A DNA stretch of 64,000 bases from QNBT01 sp964563335 (GCA_964563335.1 CAZLWL010000002.1:1-64000), one strand, 5' to 3'; shown: positions 17,601 through 27,009, counted from the first letter of the stretch. Notes: generated by a model from the letters alone, not told the origin. Program-made: numbers and translations.

Positions 17601-19032
17601 TCCGAATGTGAGCGAGAAGGCTTTGAGGAATCTTGACGAGGGCGGGGTGGTTCGAGAGGGCACCCGTGTTTCGACGGGGGATATTCTTGTCGGGAAGGTC
17701 TCACCGAAGAGCAAGACGGAACTGACGCCGGAAGAGAAGCTGTTGCATGCGATATTCGGCAGGGCCGGTGAGGATGTCAAGAATGACTCTCTTGAGGTTA
17801 TGAGCGGTTATGAGGGAGTTGTCATGCGGACGCGGCGTTTCACACGTCGCGGCGTGGGCGGAGATGAGCAGCGAAAGGCACAAAGGGAAGAAATGCGCCG
17901 ATATGAAGCCGAGATGGTAGCGAGAGAATGCACGGTCTTCAAACAGATGATGGCTGAGATTCATGATAAGGTTAAGATAGACGTTGTTGACCCGTCGACA
18001 CGTCAGAAAGTTGGTGTCAGCACGAATGACGACGTGATTTATGAGCAGATTGAGAACTTTGATATTGAGTGGGTAAAGCCGGCGAAGCTTCGCGGGGACG
18101 CGCAGAAGATGCTGGACAAGTATTGGCCGAGGCTGGTTGAGATGCAGGAGGAGAAAAAACATCAACTTGAGCGTTTGAAGCACGGTGATGAACTCCCCGG
18201 CGGAGTTCTTGAGATGGTGAAGGTTTATGTTGCGACCAAGCGGACGCTCTCTGTGGGGGACAAGATGGCGGGTCGTCACGGCAATAAAGGTGTCATTGCA
18301 AAGATCATGCCTGAAGAGGACATGCCGTTTCTTGAAGACGGCACGCCGGTCGATATATGTCTGAATCCTCTTGGAGTTCCGAGCCGGATGAATGTTGGCC
18401 AGATACTTGAGACACATCTTGGGTGGGCGGCGAAGATTCTGGGTTTTAACTGTATTACGCCGGTATTTGATGGTGCGACCGAGGAGCAGATTCGTGAGGT
18501 TACGGGCGAGGCGAATGAGCATGTAAGGCGCCGGATAGAGGAGCTTGAAAGCAAGAAGGAAGTGCCGCCTGCGGATGAGTTGTTTGTTCAGATATCGGAC
18601 GACATGAAGACAAGGCTTTACGATGGTCGGACGGGCGAGCCGTTTGAGCAAAAGGCTACGATTGGCAATATTTATATGATGAAACTTCACCATCTTGTGG
18701 ACGATAAGATTCATGCCCGTGCGACCGGTCCTTACAGTCTGATTACTCAGCAGCCCCTTGGCGGCAAGGCCAGGACGGGCGGGCAGCGTTTCGGGGAGAT
18801 GGAAGTCTGGGCGCTGGAGGCATACGGGGCGGCTTACACGCTTCAGGAGCTTCTGACGGTCAAGAGCGACGACATCGAAGGTCGCACGAAGATATACGAA
18901 TCGATGGTAAAGGGCACTAATACGCTTGAGGCGGGCACACCGATTTCGTTTGACGTTTTGTGTAACGAGATCAGAGGTCTTGGTCTGAATATTCAGCTTG
19001 AAAAAAAGCGGATAGGCAGTTCACCGATATAG
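14617..19032 (+). CDS. rpoB: RNA polymerase beta subunit with in-frame GIY-YIG insertion
   Basis: The catalytic-core beta subunit, 1,471 residues. All standard parts are readable: the N-terminal lobe (FREIFPI), the rifampicin-pocket region (DQTNALSQLTHERRLSALGPGG, residues about 664-685), RDVHISHYGRVCPIETPEG, the KxxxGDKMAGRHGNKG active-site region and the C-terminal clamp (GGQRFGEMEVWALEAYGAAYTLQE). The frame carries about 221 extra residues (265-485) between LHLIQTANL and TVEVITNVADQ. The extra part is a GIY-YIG nuclease-like domain, described separately. ATG 14617 was chosen because AGGGAG is 9 nt upstream; an adjacent TTG (14614) would add one residue. rpoC follows after 38 bases. Confidence 0.97.
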   Translation: MKSRTVRNFGRIGDAVDVPDLIEIQLKSYSRFLQANEPPKNRKNIGLEALFREIFPIASYDKTMQLEYMGYELEKPRYMVQQCRELRLTYGYPLKIRCILKRKEADDIAEQAIYLGEMPVMIGGGEFIINGAERVIVNQLHRSPGVDFVIDNRDGDRILHGSRIIPERGSWIEISVTKKDVLIIRIDQSSKIPATIFLRAMSEKYGKTEDILRLFYETKTVKTEKLDPLMWAVGPIVDTETGEVVVNAGEQIGDRLHLIQTANLSSGEESPDKKHNIESLGFRKVALSFEPEEYRSAYEKYDKKSLRETLTNKKYAKLRPKVEDGHQAYLDHPLGEFLQILKSKKDKFYEEFLNDYGDKTYCRFSIQEEDILDKKGLYAYWIGSEIVYVGKCTKSDSFKVRIKQGCGNISPKNCLKDGQVTNCRVNSLINEERKNKEIEFGVIIMQDDVEIVAKEEQLIQDLNPRWNIRKVKEKPKSRNKKRDTQTVEVITNVADQLILNTLAEDNCESHEDALLKIYLRLRPGNPAQLEKARTLFKEKFYDTNRYRLGKVGRFRLNRKFGCDTDENEMSLRPEDFLNTMRYIVGLRNNQGTLDDIDHLGNRRLRTIDELAAGEIRKGLLKLRRTVQERMSMKSPDDVGRIADLVNSKSVSSSIEYFFGRGELSQVVDQTNALSQLTHERRLSALGPGGLNRKRAGFEVRDVHISHYGRVCPIETPEGTNIGLIVSLAIFAKVDEYGFLVTPYRKIAKGKITEEVAYLRADQEMEEIFTPPSMIESDKASLKKGMVLARKEGDLTQIDSDEIDYVDISPKQTVGVSASLIPFLEHDDANRALMGSNMQRQAVPLLNTEAPLVGTGMESAVAQNSSMVVRSRSSGVVTAVDGNRIVIDNTDEYELAKFAGLNERTCLNQKSLVKLGEKVKKGQIIADGGGTDNGILALGRNILVAFVPFDGYNFEDAILITERLVKDDVFTSIHIDEFSVEVRETKLGREEFTRDIPNVSEKALRNLDEGGVVREGTRVSTGDILVGKVSPKSKTELTPEEKLLHAIFGRAGEDVKNDSLEVMSGYEGVVMRTRRFTRRGVGGDEQRKAQREEMRRYEAEMVARECTVFKQMMAEIHDKVKIDVVDPSTRQKVGVSTNDDVIYEQIENFDIEWVKPAKLRGDAQKMLDKYWPRLVEMQEEKKHQLERLKHGDELPGGVLEMVKVYVATKRTLSVGDKMAGRHGNKGVIAKIMPEEDMPFLEDGTPVDICLNPLGVPSRMNVGQILETHLGWAAKILGFNCITPVFDGATEEQIREVTGEANEHVRRRIEELESKKEVPPADELFVQISDDMKTRLYDGRTGEPFEQKATIGNIYMMKLHHLVDDKIHARATGPYSLITQQPLGGKARTGGQRFGEMEVWALEAYGAAYTLQELLTVKSDDIEGRTKIYESMVKGTNTLEAGTPISFDVLCNEIRGLGLNIQLEKKRIGSSPI
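15409..16071 (+). mobile_element. In-frame GIY-YIG domain inserted in rpoB
   Basis: Codons 265-485 of rpoB have no counterpart in ordinary beta subunits. The first ~100 residues are helical and charged (for example YRSAYEKYDKKSLRETL). Then comes a GIY-YIG fold: GLY at 376-378, YVG at 388-390 with Lys after it, Arg401, the block QGCGNISPKNC followed by DGQVTNC, Glu455 in KEEQLIQDL, and Asn467 in NPRWN. All residues expected of an active GIY-YIG nuclease appear present. The DNA is richer in A and uses AGA, AAA and ATA codons more than the flanks, consistent with foreign origin. There is no Cys/Ser-type intein block A, no TxxH block B and no C-terminal His-Asn, so protein splicing is not indicated. 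Boundaries are estimates from where the RpoB similarity stops and resumes. Confidence 0.85.
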
Positions 19033-19070
19033 TAAGGTGAGTAAGAAAGTTAGGGTGGAGTTGATCGAAA

Positions 19071-22000
19071 ATGGTAGAATCGATTTACGATCGGATTAAC
19101 GATTATGGTTCGGTGAAGATATCGTTGGCGAGTGCGAACGATATTCGCAGTTGGTCGTTCGGCGAAGTGCGCAAGCCGGAGACAATCAACTATCGGACTT
19201 ATCGGCCCGAGAAAGACGGTCTTTTCTGTGAGCGTATTTTTGGTCCGGAGCGGGACTGGGAGTGTGCGTGCGGCAAGTATAAGGGCACGAAGTTCAAGGG
19301 TATCATCTGCGACCGGTGTGGTGTGAAGGTTACTCACAGTCGGGTTCGTCGTAAGCGCATGGGTCATATTAATCTTGCGGCCCCTGTGGTGCATATATGG
19401 TTTTTCAAGTCGATGCCGAGTCGTTTAAGCAGTGTACTTGGAATGAAGACATCCGATTTGGAGAAGATAATTTACTTCCAGGATTACGTTGTGACGGATC
19501 CGGGGCAGAGTCCGCTTAAACCCAGGCAGCTTATGACGGAGGAGGAGTACCGGGAAGCGTGCAACAAATACGGTGTGTGTTTCAGGGCGTCGATGGGCGC
19601 CGAGGCGATAAAGGAGCTTTTGAACAGGCAGGATTTGGACGAGTTGAGTATGGAGCTGAGGTCGGCGATAGGCGAGACCGGCAGCAAGCAAAAGATTAAA
19701 GACCTGACGAAACGTCTGAAGATAGTCAACAGTATCCGCGGCAGCGAGAACAAACCCGAGTGGATGGTTCTGGACGTGGTTCCGGTGATACCGCCGGATT
19801 TGCGTCCTCTGGTGATGCTTGAGAGCGGCAATTTTGCGACAAGCGATCTTAACGACCTATACAGGCGTATCATCAATCGGAACAACCGTTTGAAGAAGCT
19901 TATAGATTTGAACGCACCTGAGGTTATCATCCGCAATGAGAAACGGATGCTGCAGCAGGCGGTTGATTCTCTTCTCGACAACGGGCGATGCAGGCGTCCC
20001 GTTCTGGGGAGCAACAACCGTCCTCTGAAGAGTCTGACGGACATGATAAAGGGCAAGCAGGGGCGTTTCCGCGAGAATCTTCTTGGCAAGCGTGTGGATT
20101 ATTCGGCTCGGTCGGTTATTGTGATCGGGCCTAACCTGAGGCTGCATCAATGCGGGTTGCCGAAGAAGATTGCGTTGGAGCTTTATCAGCCCTTTATAAT
20201 TCGCAAGCTGAAGGACCGTGGTCTTGCCGACACGATAAAGAGCGCCAAGCGGATGCTTGAGCGTCGGGAAGAGCATGTGTGGGATATTCTTGAGGAAGTG
20301 ATTCATCAGCATCCTGTTCTTTTGAACCGTGCGCCAACGCTGCACCGAATGGGTATCCAGGCATTCGAGCCGGTTCTGGTGGAAGGTAATGCGATTATGC
20401 TTCACCCGCTGGTTTGCCACGGGTTCAATGCGGACTTTGACGGCGACCAGATGGCGGTTCATCTTCCTTTGAGTATCGAGGCGCAGGTTGAAACTCATAC
20501 ACTTTTGATGTCGACGAACAGCATTTTCTCGCCGCAGAGCGGGGCGCCTATGCTTGGGCCGTCGCAGGACATTGTGTTGGGGAATTACTACATCACGTGT
20601 ATGCGTCCCGACGAAAAGGGGGAAGGCATGTTGTTCAGGGACATGTTTGAGGCAATCACGGCCTGCGAGATGGGCAAGGTGAACATACACGCGAAGGTTA
20701 AAGTTTGTCTTCCACCGGACAAGAGAGTTATCGACGAATCCGGCGAGAAGAAAGGCGGTGTGATAGAGACAACTCCAGGGCGGTGTTTGTTTAACGACGT
20801 TCTGCACGAGAAGATGCCGTTTTACAACATGTTGATGGACAAGCAAAAGCTCGGGATAGTGATTCAGGACTGCTTTGAGATTGCGGGCAGTGCCGCGACG
20901 ATAGATTTGCTCGATAGCATTAAAGAGCTTGGGTTCAAGCAGGTGACTTTAGCGGGGCTGAGTTTTGGCATTGTTGATTTGCGGGTTCCTGTGGAGAAGC
21001 AGGGCATCATAGACAAGACGCAAAAGCGGGTTGACAGGGTTCAGAAGAACTACAATGCCGGTGTGCTGACGGAGGGTGAGAGATACAATCAGATTATCGA
21101 TGCATGGACGCATGCTCGCGTGGAAGTTACCAGCGCGATGATGAGCGCGATGGAGAATGATGTTCGGGACGGCAAACCTTATTTGAATCCGATATGGGTT
21201 ATGAGGGACTCGGGCGCTCGTGGCAGTGTTGACCAGATTCAGCAGCTTGCGGGTATGCGAGCGCTCATGGCGAAACCGAGCGGAGAGATTATCGAGACTC
21301 CGATCAGGTCGAATTTCCGGGAAGGTCTTAACGTGCTTGAGTATTTCAGTTCGACGCACGGTGCGCGTAAGGGACTGGCCGATACCGCCCTTAAGACTGC
21401 CGATTCCGGTTATCTTACTCGTAAGCTGGCCGACGTTGCGCAGAATGTGATGGTTACGCAGATTGATTGCGGCACGCTTCAGGGTATCACCAAGAGTGCG
21501 GTCTATAGGGGTGAGACGGTTGATGTTCCTCTGAAGCTATTGGTCATTGGGCGTGTGGCGCGGGACAACGTGCGCAATCCGATAACCGGCGAGATGATAG
21601 TGCTTGAGAACGAGGTCATAACTCCTGATGCGGCGGACAAGATTGAGGCGATGGGGCTTGACGCGATTCGAGTGAGGAGCCCGTTGACATGCGAAAGTGA
21701 GATGGGAATTTGTGCCAAGTGTTACGGGTGGGATTTGAGCATGGGAAAGCCTGTCGAGGAGGGCATGGCCGTAGGTATTATAGCTGCTCAGTCGATTGGG
21801 GAGCCGGGGACGCAGTTGACAATGAGGACGTTCCACACGGGCGGTATTGCGGAGATAGCGGTACTTGAGACGGACCAGAAAGCGCCACGGGATGGTATTG
21901 TTGAATACCGTGAACTGAATGTCGTTCCCGATCCGGACGTTTGGGAAAAATCGGACGGGAAGGCTTACAGCAAAGACCTGGCATCGACAATGAAGGACCC

Positions 22001-23420
22001 GAAGGCAAAACGTCTTGTCGAATCTAAGGGTATAGTTCTGAGCCGCAACGGCGAAGTGCTTCTGCTTGATGAAAAGGGCAGAGAGCTTGAAAAGTTTAAG
22101 ACGCCGTATGGTGCTATTATGCAGGTAAAGGATGGTGCGGAGGTGAAGCGTGGGCAGCGCTTGTTTTCTTGGGACCCACACCGTATGCCCATCCTTGCTG
22201 AGGTTTCCGGCTTTGTTCGTCTTGTGGATGTGGTTGAAGGCGAAACAATGCGGGTTGAGGAGGAGCGGAAGGGTCAGTTGGGCAGGGCGGTTGTTATAGA
22301 GCATAAGGGCGATAAGCACCCGCAGGTCATCATCGAAGACTCCGAAGGCAAGATTCTTGATGTGCACTATCTGCCGGCGAAGGCTCGTATTGAGGTTGAC
22401 GAAGGCGAGGAAGTGGAAGCGGGTAAGTTGCTTGCACGTTTGCCGAGAGGGACTGAGGGGACGCAGGACATCACCGGCGGACTTCCGCGAGTGACGGAGA
22501 TATTCGAGGCTCGAAAGCCAAAGGAGCCTGCGGCGATGGCAGAGATAAGCGGAGGTGTGGAACTTAAGAGCGATAAACGACGCGGTAAGATGACTATTAC
22601 GGTTCGCAACGAGGAGAGCGGTATGGAAAAGGAGCACCATGTTCCGCGGGACAGGCACCTTAACTGCCATACAGGTGATGTGGTTGAGGCGGGAGACGCA
22701 TTGACGGAGGGCCCGCTGGTGCCGCACGACATTCTGAGGATTAAGGGTGAGGAGGCATTGCAGAGGTATTTATTGAGAGAGATTCAAAATGTGTATCGTG
22801 CTCAGAGCGTGGTGATAAGTGACAAGCATATTGAGATTATAATCTCGCAGATGATGCGTAAGATTGAGATAGAAGCTATCGGCGACAGTATGTTTCTGCC
22901 GGGCGAAGTGGTGGACAAGTTCGCATTCCGCAGGGCTAATGAGGAATTGGCCAAGAAGATGATAAGAGTGACTGATGCAGGAGATACAGAGCTTGAGGTT
23001 GGCCAGCTTTTGGCCAAGGGAGAGCTTGAGACGGCGAGTGAAAAGGTTGAGACGCTTGGCGGCACAGCGGCCAAGGGCAAGAAGCCTCGCCCAGCGACGG
23101 CCAACACGCTGCTTCTGGGTATAACCAAGGCATCGCTTCAGTCGGATAGCTTTATCTCGGCGGCAAGTTTCCAAGAGACCACGAAGGTGTTAACTGAGGC
23201 GTCGCTTGCGGGTAAGGTTGATGTGTTGCGAGGTTTGAAGGAGAATGTGATACTGGGTCATTTGATTCCGGCGGGAACGGCATTTAGGCCGCACCTTAAT
23301 ATTAAGGTGAAACATCTTGCCGAACCACCGGTGCCGAAGGTGCTTGAGGAACTTAGAGAGGTCAAGGAAGCGGAAGCGGCGGCTGAGAAGGCGGTTAAAG
23401 AGGCATTGGGAATCAGTTAA
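19071..23420 (+). CDS. rpoC: RNA polymerase beta' subunit
   Basis: 1,449 residues. The N-terminal zinc ribbon is visible (CACGKYKG...CDRCGVKV, near residues 65-85). The catalytic loop NADFDGDQMA with three Mg-binding aspartates lies near residue 453. The second zinc site has CESEMGICAKCYG, and the trigger-loop region IIAAQSIGEPGTQLTMRTFHTGG follows. The C-terminal region includes the normal LLGITKASLQSDSFISAASFQETTKVLTEA segment. Nothing like the rpoB insertion is seen here. A short heptamer repeat lies just after the stop. Confidence 0.98.
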   Translation: MVESIYDRINDYGSVKISLASANDIRSWSFGEVRKPETINYRTYRPEKDGLFCERIFGPERDWECACGKYKGTKFKGIICDRCGVKVTHSRVRRKRMGHINLAAPVVHIWFFKSMPSRLSSVLGMKTSDLEKIIYFQDYVVTDPGQSPLKPRQLMTEEEYREACNKYGVCFRASMGAEAIKELLNRQDLDELSMELRSAIGETGSKQKIKDLTKRLKIVNSIRGSENKPEWMVLDVVPVIPPDLRPLVMLESGNFATSDLNDLYRRIINRNNRLKKLIDLNAPEVIIRNEKRMLQQAVDSLLDNGRCRRPVLGSNNRPLKSLTDMIKGKQGRFRENLLGKRVDYSARSVIVIGPNLRLHQCGLPKKIALELYQPFIIRKLKDRGLADTIKSAKRMLERREEHVWDILEEVIHQHPVLLNRAPTLHRMGIQAFEPVLVEGNAIMLHPLVCHGFNADFDGDQMAVHLPLSIEAQVETHTLLMSTNSIFSPQSGAPMLGPSQDIVLGNYYITCMRPDEKGEGMLFRDMFEAITACEMGKVNIHAKVKVCLPPDKRVIDESGEKKGGVIETTPGRCLFNDVLHEKMPFYNMLMDKQKLGIVIQDCFEIAGSAATIDLLDSIKELGFKQVTLAGLSFGIVDLRVPVEKQGIIDKTQKRVDRVQKNYNAGVLTEGERYNQIIDAWTHARVEVTSAMMSAMENDVRDGKPYLNPIWVMRDSGARGSVDQIQQLAGMRALMAKPSGEIIETPIRSNFREGLNVLEYFSSTHGARKGLADTALKTADSGYLTRKLADVAQNVMVTQIDCGTLQGITKSAVYRGETVDVPLKLLVIGRVARDNVRNPITGEMIVLENEVITPDAADKIEAMGLDAIRVRSPLTCESEMGICAKCYGWDLSMGKPVEEGMAVGIIAAQSIGEPGTQLTMRTFHTGGIAEIAVLETDQKAPRDGIVEYRELNVVPDPDVWEKSDGKAYSKDLASTMKDPKAKRLVESKGIVLSRNGEVLLLDEKGRELEKFKTPYGAIMQVKDGAEVKRGQRLFSWDPHRMPILAEVSGFVRLVDVVEGETMRVEEERKGQLGRAVVIEHKGDKHPQVIIEDSEGKILDVHYLPAKARIEVDEGEEVEAGKLLARLPRGTEGTQDITGGLPRVTEIFEARKPKEPAAMAEISGGVELKSDKRRGKMTITVRNEESGMEKEHHVPRDRHLNCHTGDVVEAGDALTEGPLVPHDILRIKGEEALQRYLLREIQNVYRAQSVVISDKHIEIIISQMMRKIEIEAIGDSMFLPGEVVDKFAFRRANEELAKKMIRVTDAGDTELEVGQLLAKGELETASEKVETLGGTAAKGKKPRPATANTLLLGITKASLQSDSFISAASFQETTKVLTEASLAGKVDVLRGLKENVILGHLIPAGTAFRPHLNIKVKHLAEPPVPKVLEELREVKEAEAAAEKAVKEALGIS

Positions 23421-23421
23421 G

Positions 23422-23445
23422 AAGTTCATAGTTCGTAGTTCGTAG
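23422..23445 (+). repeat. Heptamer repeat after rpoC
   Basis: AAGTTCA, TAGTTCG, TAGTTCG and TAG follow the rpoC stop by one base, matching the repeats after rplK and rplJ. Confidence 0.85.
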
Positions 23446-23497
23446 CCGGGAGTTGTAAACCAAAAAGGTAGTAGAAAAATAGAGGTTTGAAGAGATT

Positions 23498-23860
23498 ATG
23501 CCGACCATAAATCAATTGGTGAGGAAAGCACGAAGAAAGAAGGGCAAGAAGCGTATTTCGGATATAACGGGTTGTCCTCAGAAACGAGGTGTGTGTCTTA
23601 TAGTAAGGACACAGACGCCGAAGAAGCCGAACTCCGCTTTGCGTAAGATTGCCCGTGTGCGGCTGACAAACGGCAAGGAAGTTACCGCTTATATACCGGG
23701 GATTGACCATAATCTTCAGGAGCACAGCACGGTGTTGGTGCGTGGTGGGAGAGTTAGAGACCTGCCCGGCGTAAGGTACCATGTTGTCCGTGGCGTGCTG
23801 GATTCGGATGGTGTGTCCGGTCGTAAGCAGGGTCGGAGCAAATACGGAGCGAAGAAGTAA
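23498..23860 (+). CDS. rpsL: 30S ribosomal protein S12
   Basis: A 120-residue decoding-centre protein. KKPNSALRKIARVRLTNGKEVTAYIPG and RVRDLPGVRYHVVRG, the segments where streptomycin-resistance changes map in other bacteria, are wild-type-like here. The length and the basic C-terminus are normal. rpsG follows after 33 bases. Confidence 0.98.
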   Translation: MPTINQLVRKARRKKGKKRISDITGCPQKRGVCLIVRTQTPKKPNSALRKIARVRLTNGKEVTAYIPGIDHNLQEHSTVLVRGGRVRDLPGVRYHVVRGVLDSDGVSGRKQGRSKYGAKK

Positions 23861-23893
23861 TTTTAAGTTTATAGCTGTTCGGAAGGTATAGTA

Positions 23894-24367
23894 ATGGCCA
23901 AGAAGTGGACGGCGTCGAGTAGTCAGTTGAAACCTGATGCTGTTTATAACAGCAAGCTGGTCTCGAAGTTTATTAACTGTTTGATGTGTGGCGGCAAGAA
24001 AAATACGGCTCAGAAGGTTTTCTACGATGCTATGGGCATTATTTCTAAAAGGATGAAAGACGTTGAGCCGTTGGAGCTTTTTGAGACGGCGATTAAAAAC
24101 GTCAAGCCGATGCTTGAGGTTCGCAGCAAGCGCGTCGGCGGTGCGAGTTACCAGGTTCCGATGCAGGTGAGCTCGAAGCGTCAGCAGTCGCTTGCCTTTC
24201 GGTGGATTATCGCGGCGGCGCGTGCGAAGAAAGGCAAACCCATGTGCGTTCGTCTGGCTTCGGAGCTGATGGATGCTTCCAAGAAAGAAGGCTCTGCAAT
24301 GACGACTCGTGATAATGTTCACAGGATGGCGGAGGCGAATAAGGCGTTCGCGCATTTCGCATGGTAA
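23894..24367 (+). CDS. rpsG: 30S ribosomal protein S7
   Basis: A 157-residue primary binder of the 16S rRNA head. Characteristic stretches are SKLVSKFINCLMCGGKK, VKPMLEVRSKRVGGASYQVP and RDNVHRMAEANKAFAHF. The length is normal. A strong terminator follows 13 bases after the stop, separating it from fusA. Confidence 0.98.
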   Translation: MAKKWTASSSQLKPDAVYNSKLVSKFINCLMCGGKKNTAQKVFYDAMGIISKRMKDVEPLELFETAIKNVKPMLEVRSKRVGGASYQVPMQVSSKRQQSLAFRWIIAAARAKKGKPMCVRLASELMDASKKEGSAMTTRDNVHRMAEANKAFAHFAW

Positions 24368-24380
24368 AATCGTCAGGCGT

Positions 24381-24427
24381 AAGCTGCCACGGTTGTTTTA
24401 TTAGATAGCCGTGGCAGCTTTTTATTT
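24381..24427 (+). terminator. Rho-independent terminator between rpsG and fusA
   Basis: A perfect 12-bp stem, AAGCTGCCACGG (24381-24392) with CCGTGGCAGCTT (24409-24420), a 16-nt loop and a TTTATTT tail. This should end or reduce transcription of the rpsL-rpsG unit before fusA. Confidence 0.88.
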
Positions 24428-24493
24428 GGGTCCGGGCGGCGGCAAGTGCCCGGCGAGGAAATGGTTTTTGCGATGTGGTGGAAATAACCGGTT

Positions 24494-26605
24494 ATGTCGA
24501 GTGAGCTAAGAAAGCTGCGAAATATAGGTGTGATGGCGCATATTGACGCCGGCAAGACGACGGTGACTGAGCGGATACTATATTACTCCGGCAAGATTTA
24601 CAAGATGGGTGAAGTGCATGAGGGCACGGCAGTGATGGATTTCATGGCGGAGGAGCAGCAGCGTGGTATTACGATAACGTCGGCGGCAACGCGTTGTCCG
24701 TGGAACGGTTTTCAGATTAACCTGATTGATACGCCCGGACACGTTGATTTTACGGCTGAAGTTGAGCGTTCGCTTCGCGTGCTGGACGGCGCGTTAGCGG
24801 TTTTTGACGCAAGTGAAGGAGTTCAGGCCCAGAGCGAGACTGTGTGGCGTCAGGGCCAGAAGTATGGTCTGGCGTGCATTTGTTTCATAAACAAGATGGA
24901 TAAGGTCGGGGCGGACTTCGAGATGGCAGTAGAAAGCATCAGGGGCAAACTGCTTGCCAATCCAGTGCCGGTTCAGATTCCGATAGGCGCCGAGGCGGGT
25001 TTTCAGGGTCTTATCGACCTTGTAAAGATGAAGGCGGTATTTTACGAGAGTGCCAAGCTGGGTGCAAAGTTTCGTGAGGCAGAGATACCTGCGGAGTTGC
25101 TTGCCGAGGCCGAGCGGTGGCGCCATGATATGATTGAAGCGGCAGCGGAGTTTGATGATGATTTGATGGCGGCCTACGTTCATGACAAACCGCTCGATAC
25201 GGAAAATGTGATTGCGGCGATTCGCAAGGGTACATTGTCGAACCGGATTCATCCTGTGTATGTTGGGTCCGCTCTGAAATATATCGGGGTACAGCGTGTT
25301 CTTGATGGGGTAGTTTCGTATCTGCCGTCGCCTTTGGACAGGCCGGTGATTGCAGCCCACACTGTTGGTGGTAAGGGCAAAGGGGGCAAGGATGACAAGG
25401 AGGGCAAAGAGATTAAAATTGAATGTGATCGGAGCAAGCCATTGGTGGCGCTTGCGTATAAGATTACCAGCGACAAGCACGGTGATTTGTACTTTTTGAG
25501 GATTTACCGTGGCGTTCTGAAGTCGGGCAGCAGGGTGTTGAACAGCAATCGGAGTCGACGTGAGAATATTACTCGGATATTCGAGATGCACGCCGATTCT
25601 CGTAAGATACTGGATTCTGCAGGTGCGGGCGATATCGTTGCGGTAGTCGGGCTTAAGGATACGCTGACGGGTGATACGATATGCGACACGAAAACCAAGG
25701 TGATTCTTGAAAGCATTACATTTCCGCAGACGGTCATCAACATGTCGATAGAGCCGAAAACGGCGGCCGAACGTGCCAAATTGGGTGACGCATTGGCGGT
25801 GCTAAGGCGTGAGGACCCGACTTTCGGCTGCAAGTACGATGCGGAAACGGGTCAGACTATCATCAGCGGGATGGGGGAGCTTCACCTGGAGATATTGGAG
25901 CACAAGCTGACCCGCGATATGGGCGTTGACGTTCGTATCGGCAAGCCGAGGGTGGCGTATAAGGAGGCAATCACCGGACTCGTCGAGGGTGAAGGGAAAT
26001 TTGTCCATCAGACGGGAGGGCGTGGTCAGTATGGTCATGTTGTTATCAGGATTGAGCCATTGTTTGATGCCGATGGGCACTACAGCCCAGGTACGGAATT
26101 TGCCGGCGCTGTGGTGGCAGGCGCAGTTCCAAAGGAGTATATACCCGCGGTTGAAAAGGGGGTTCGCGAGGCATTGGCAAGTGGCGTGCTGGCGGGCTAT
26201 CCTGTTGTGGGAGCGAAGGTTACGCTTCTTGACGGCTCCTTTCACGCCGTGGATTCTTCGGAGATAGCGTTTGAACAGGCCGCGGTGCGTGCAATCAGGG
26301 AGGTGCTTAATAATGCCGGGCCGATTTTGCTTGAGCCTATAATGAACGTCCAGGTGGTGGTTCCGGAGGCGAATTTCGGCGCGGTCCACGGTAATCTGAT
26401 TTCTAAGCGTGGTACGATTACAGACACCTGGGTACACGGTAATATGCGAGTGATTGATGCGAAGGTTCCTCTGGCGGAGATGTTCGGTTATTCGGGCGAG
26501 ATTCGCAGTGCTACAGGCGGGAGGGGCAGTTTTTCGATGGAGCCGTTGAGTTACGAGAAAGTGCCGGAACAAGTTTCCGAGAAAATTTTGTCAGGTCACT
26601 ATTGA
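24494..26605 (+). CDS. fusA: Elongation factor G
   Basis: A 703-residue translocase GTPase. The G domain has AHIDAGKTTVTERILYY, the switch region RGITITSAAT, DTPGHVDF and NKMDK. Domains II to V follow, with GMGELHLEI and the C-terminal GYSGEIRSATGGRGSFSMEP. A Lys/Gly-rich insertion (GGKGKGGKDDKEGKEI, near residue 297-312) lies in the linker before domain II. No Shine-Dalgarno sequence better than GGTGG is seen upstream of ATG 24494. Confidence 0.97.
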   Translation: MSSELRKLRNIGVMAHIDAGKTTVTERILYYSGKIYKMGEVHEGTAVMDFMAEEQQRGITITSAATRCPWNGFQINLIDTPGHVDFTAEVERSLRVLDGALAVFDASEGVQAQSETVWRQGQKYGLACICFINKMDKVGADFEMAVESIRGKLLANPVPVQIPIGAEAGFQGLIDLVKMKAVFYESAKLGAKFREAEIPAELLAEAERWRHDMIEAAAEFDDDLMAAYVHDKPLDTENVIAAIRKGTLSNRIHPVYVGSALKYIGVQRVLDGVVSYLPSPLDRPVIAAHTVGGKGKGGKDDKEGKEIKIECDRSKPLVALAYKITSDKHGDLYFLRIYRGVLKSGSRVLNSNRSRRENITRIFEMHADSRKILDSAGAGDIVAVVGLKDTLTGDTICDTKTKVILESITFPQTVINMSIEPKTAAERAKLGDALAVLRREDPTFGCKYDAETGQTIISGMGELHLEILEHKLTRDMGVDVRIGKPRVAYKEAITGLVEGEGKFVHQTGGRGQYGHVVIRIEPLFDADGHYSPGTEFAGAVVAGAVPKEYIPAVEKGVREALASGVLAGYPVVGAKVTLLDGSFHAVDSSEIAFEQAAVRAIREVLNNAGPILLEPIMNVQVVVPEANFGAVHGNLISKRGTITDTWVHGNMRVIDAKVPLAEMFGYSGEIRSATGGRGSFSMEPLSYEKVPEQVSEKILSGHY

Positions 26606-26926
26606 CAGGTAAGAAATTATGTGGTAAAAAGTTGATTTTGCAGCCGCAGCGAGCACAGAAAAGGATTTCGTGCGTTTCGAGTTGGGCTGATTTCATTTCG
26701 GAAAATAGTGGTTCAGGGATGGTAGATATGAGTCTGGTGGGCCGGTGAAGTGGCTTGCCTCGTTCAAGACGATGAAATTGCAGATTGATTTGAGGCCAAG
26801 TGTCGGTTTTTCCGGCTTCGCGGGCGCTTTTTTAAGGAAGGCAAGCTAAAAAGCCTTTCCTGCCTGAAAAACTTAGCAAAAAATCTTGAAATCGCAGGAT
26901 TTGTGCAAAAATTTTGTGCAATTTTC
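26606..26926. other. Spacer between fusA and the S10 gene set
   Basis: About 400 bases without a gene lie between fusA and rpsJ. The part near 26830-26870 contains an imperfect hairpin (AGGAAGGC with GCCTTTCCT). The right end is strongly T/A-rich and leads into a promoter. No RNA gene was recognised. Confidence 0.5.
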
Positions 26927-26954
26927 TTGTTTTTTTGCTGCGCAATGCTATACT
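26927..26954 (+). promoter_or_regulatory. Sigma-70-like promoter for the S10 gene set
   Basis: TTGTTT (26927-26932) and TATACT (26949-26954) are separated by 16 bases, after an A/T-rich stretch. The position is 56 bases before rpsJ, and there is no other good candidate in the spacer. Confidence 0.55.
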
Positions 26955-27009
26955 TATGCGTTTAGCGGATTTATGGTGGAGATTGTGTAGTTAGAATTAG
27001 GGAATAAAA

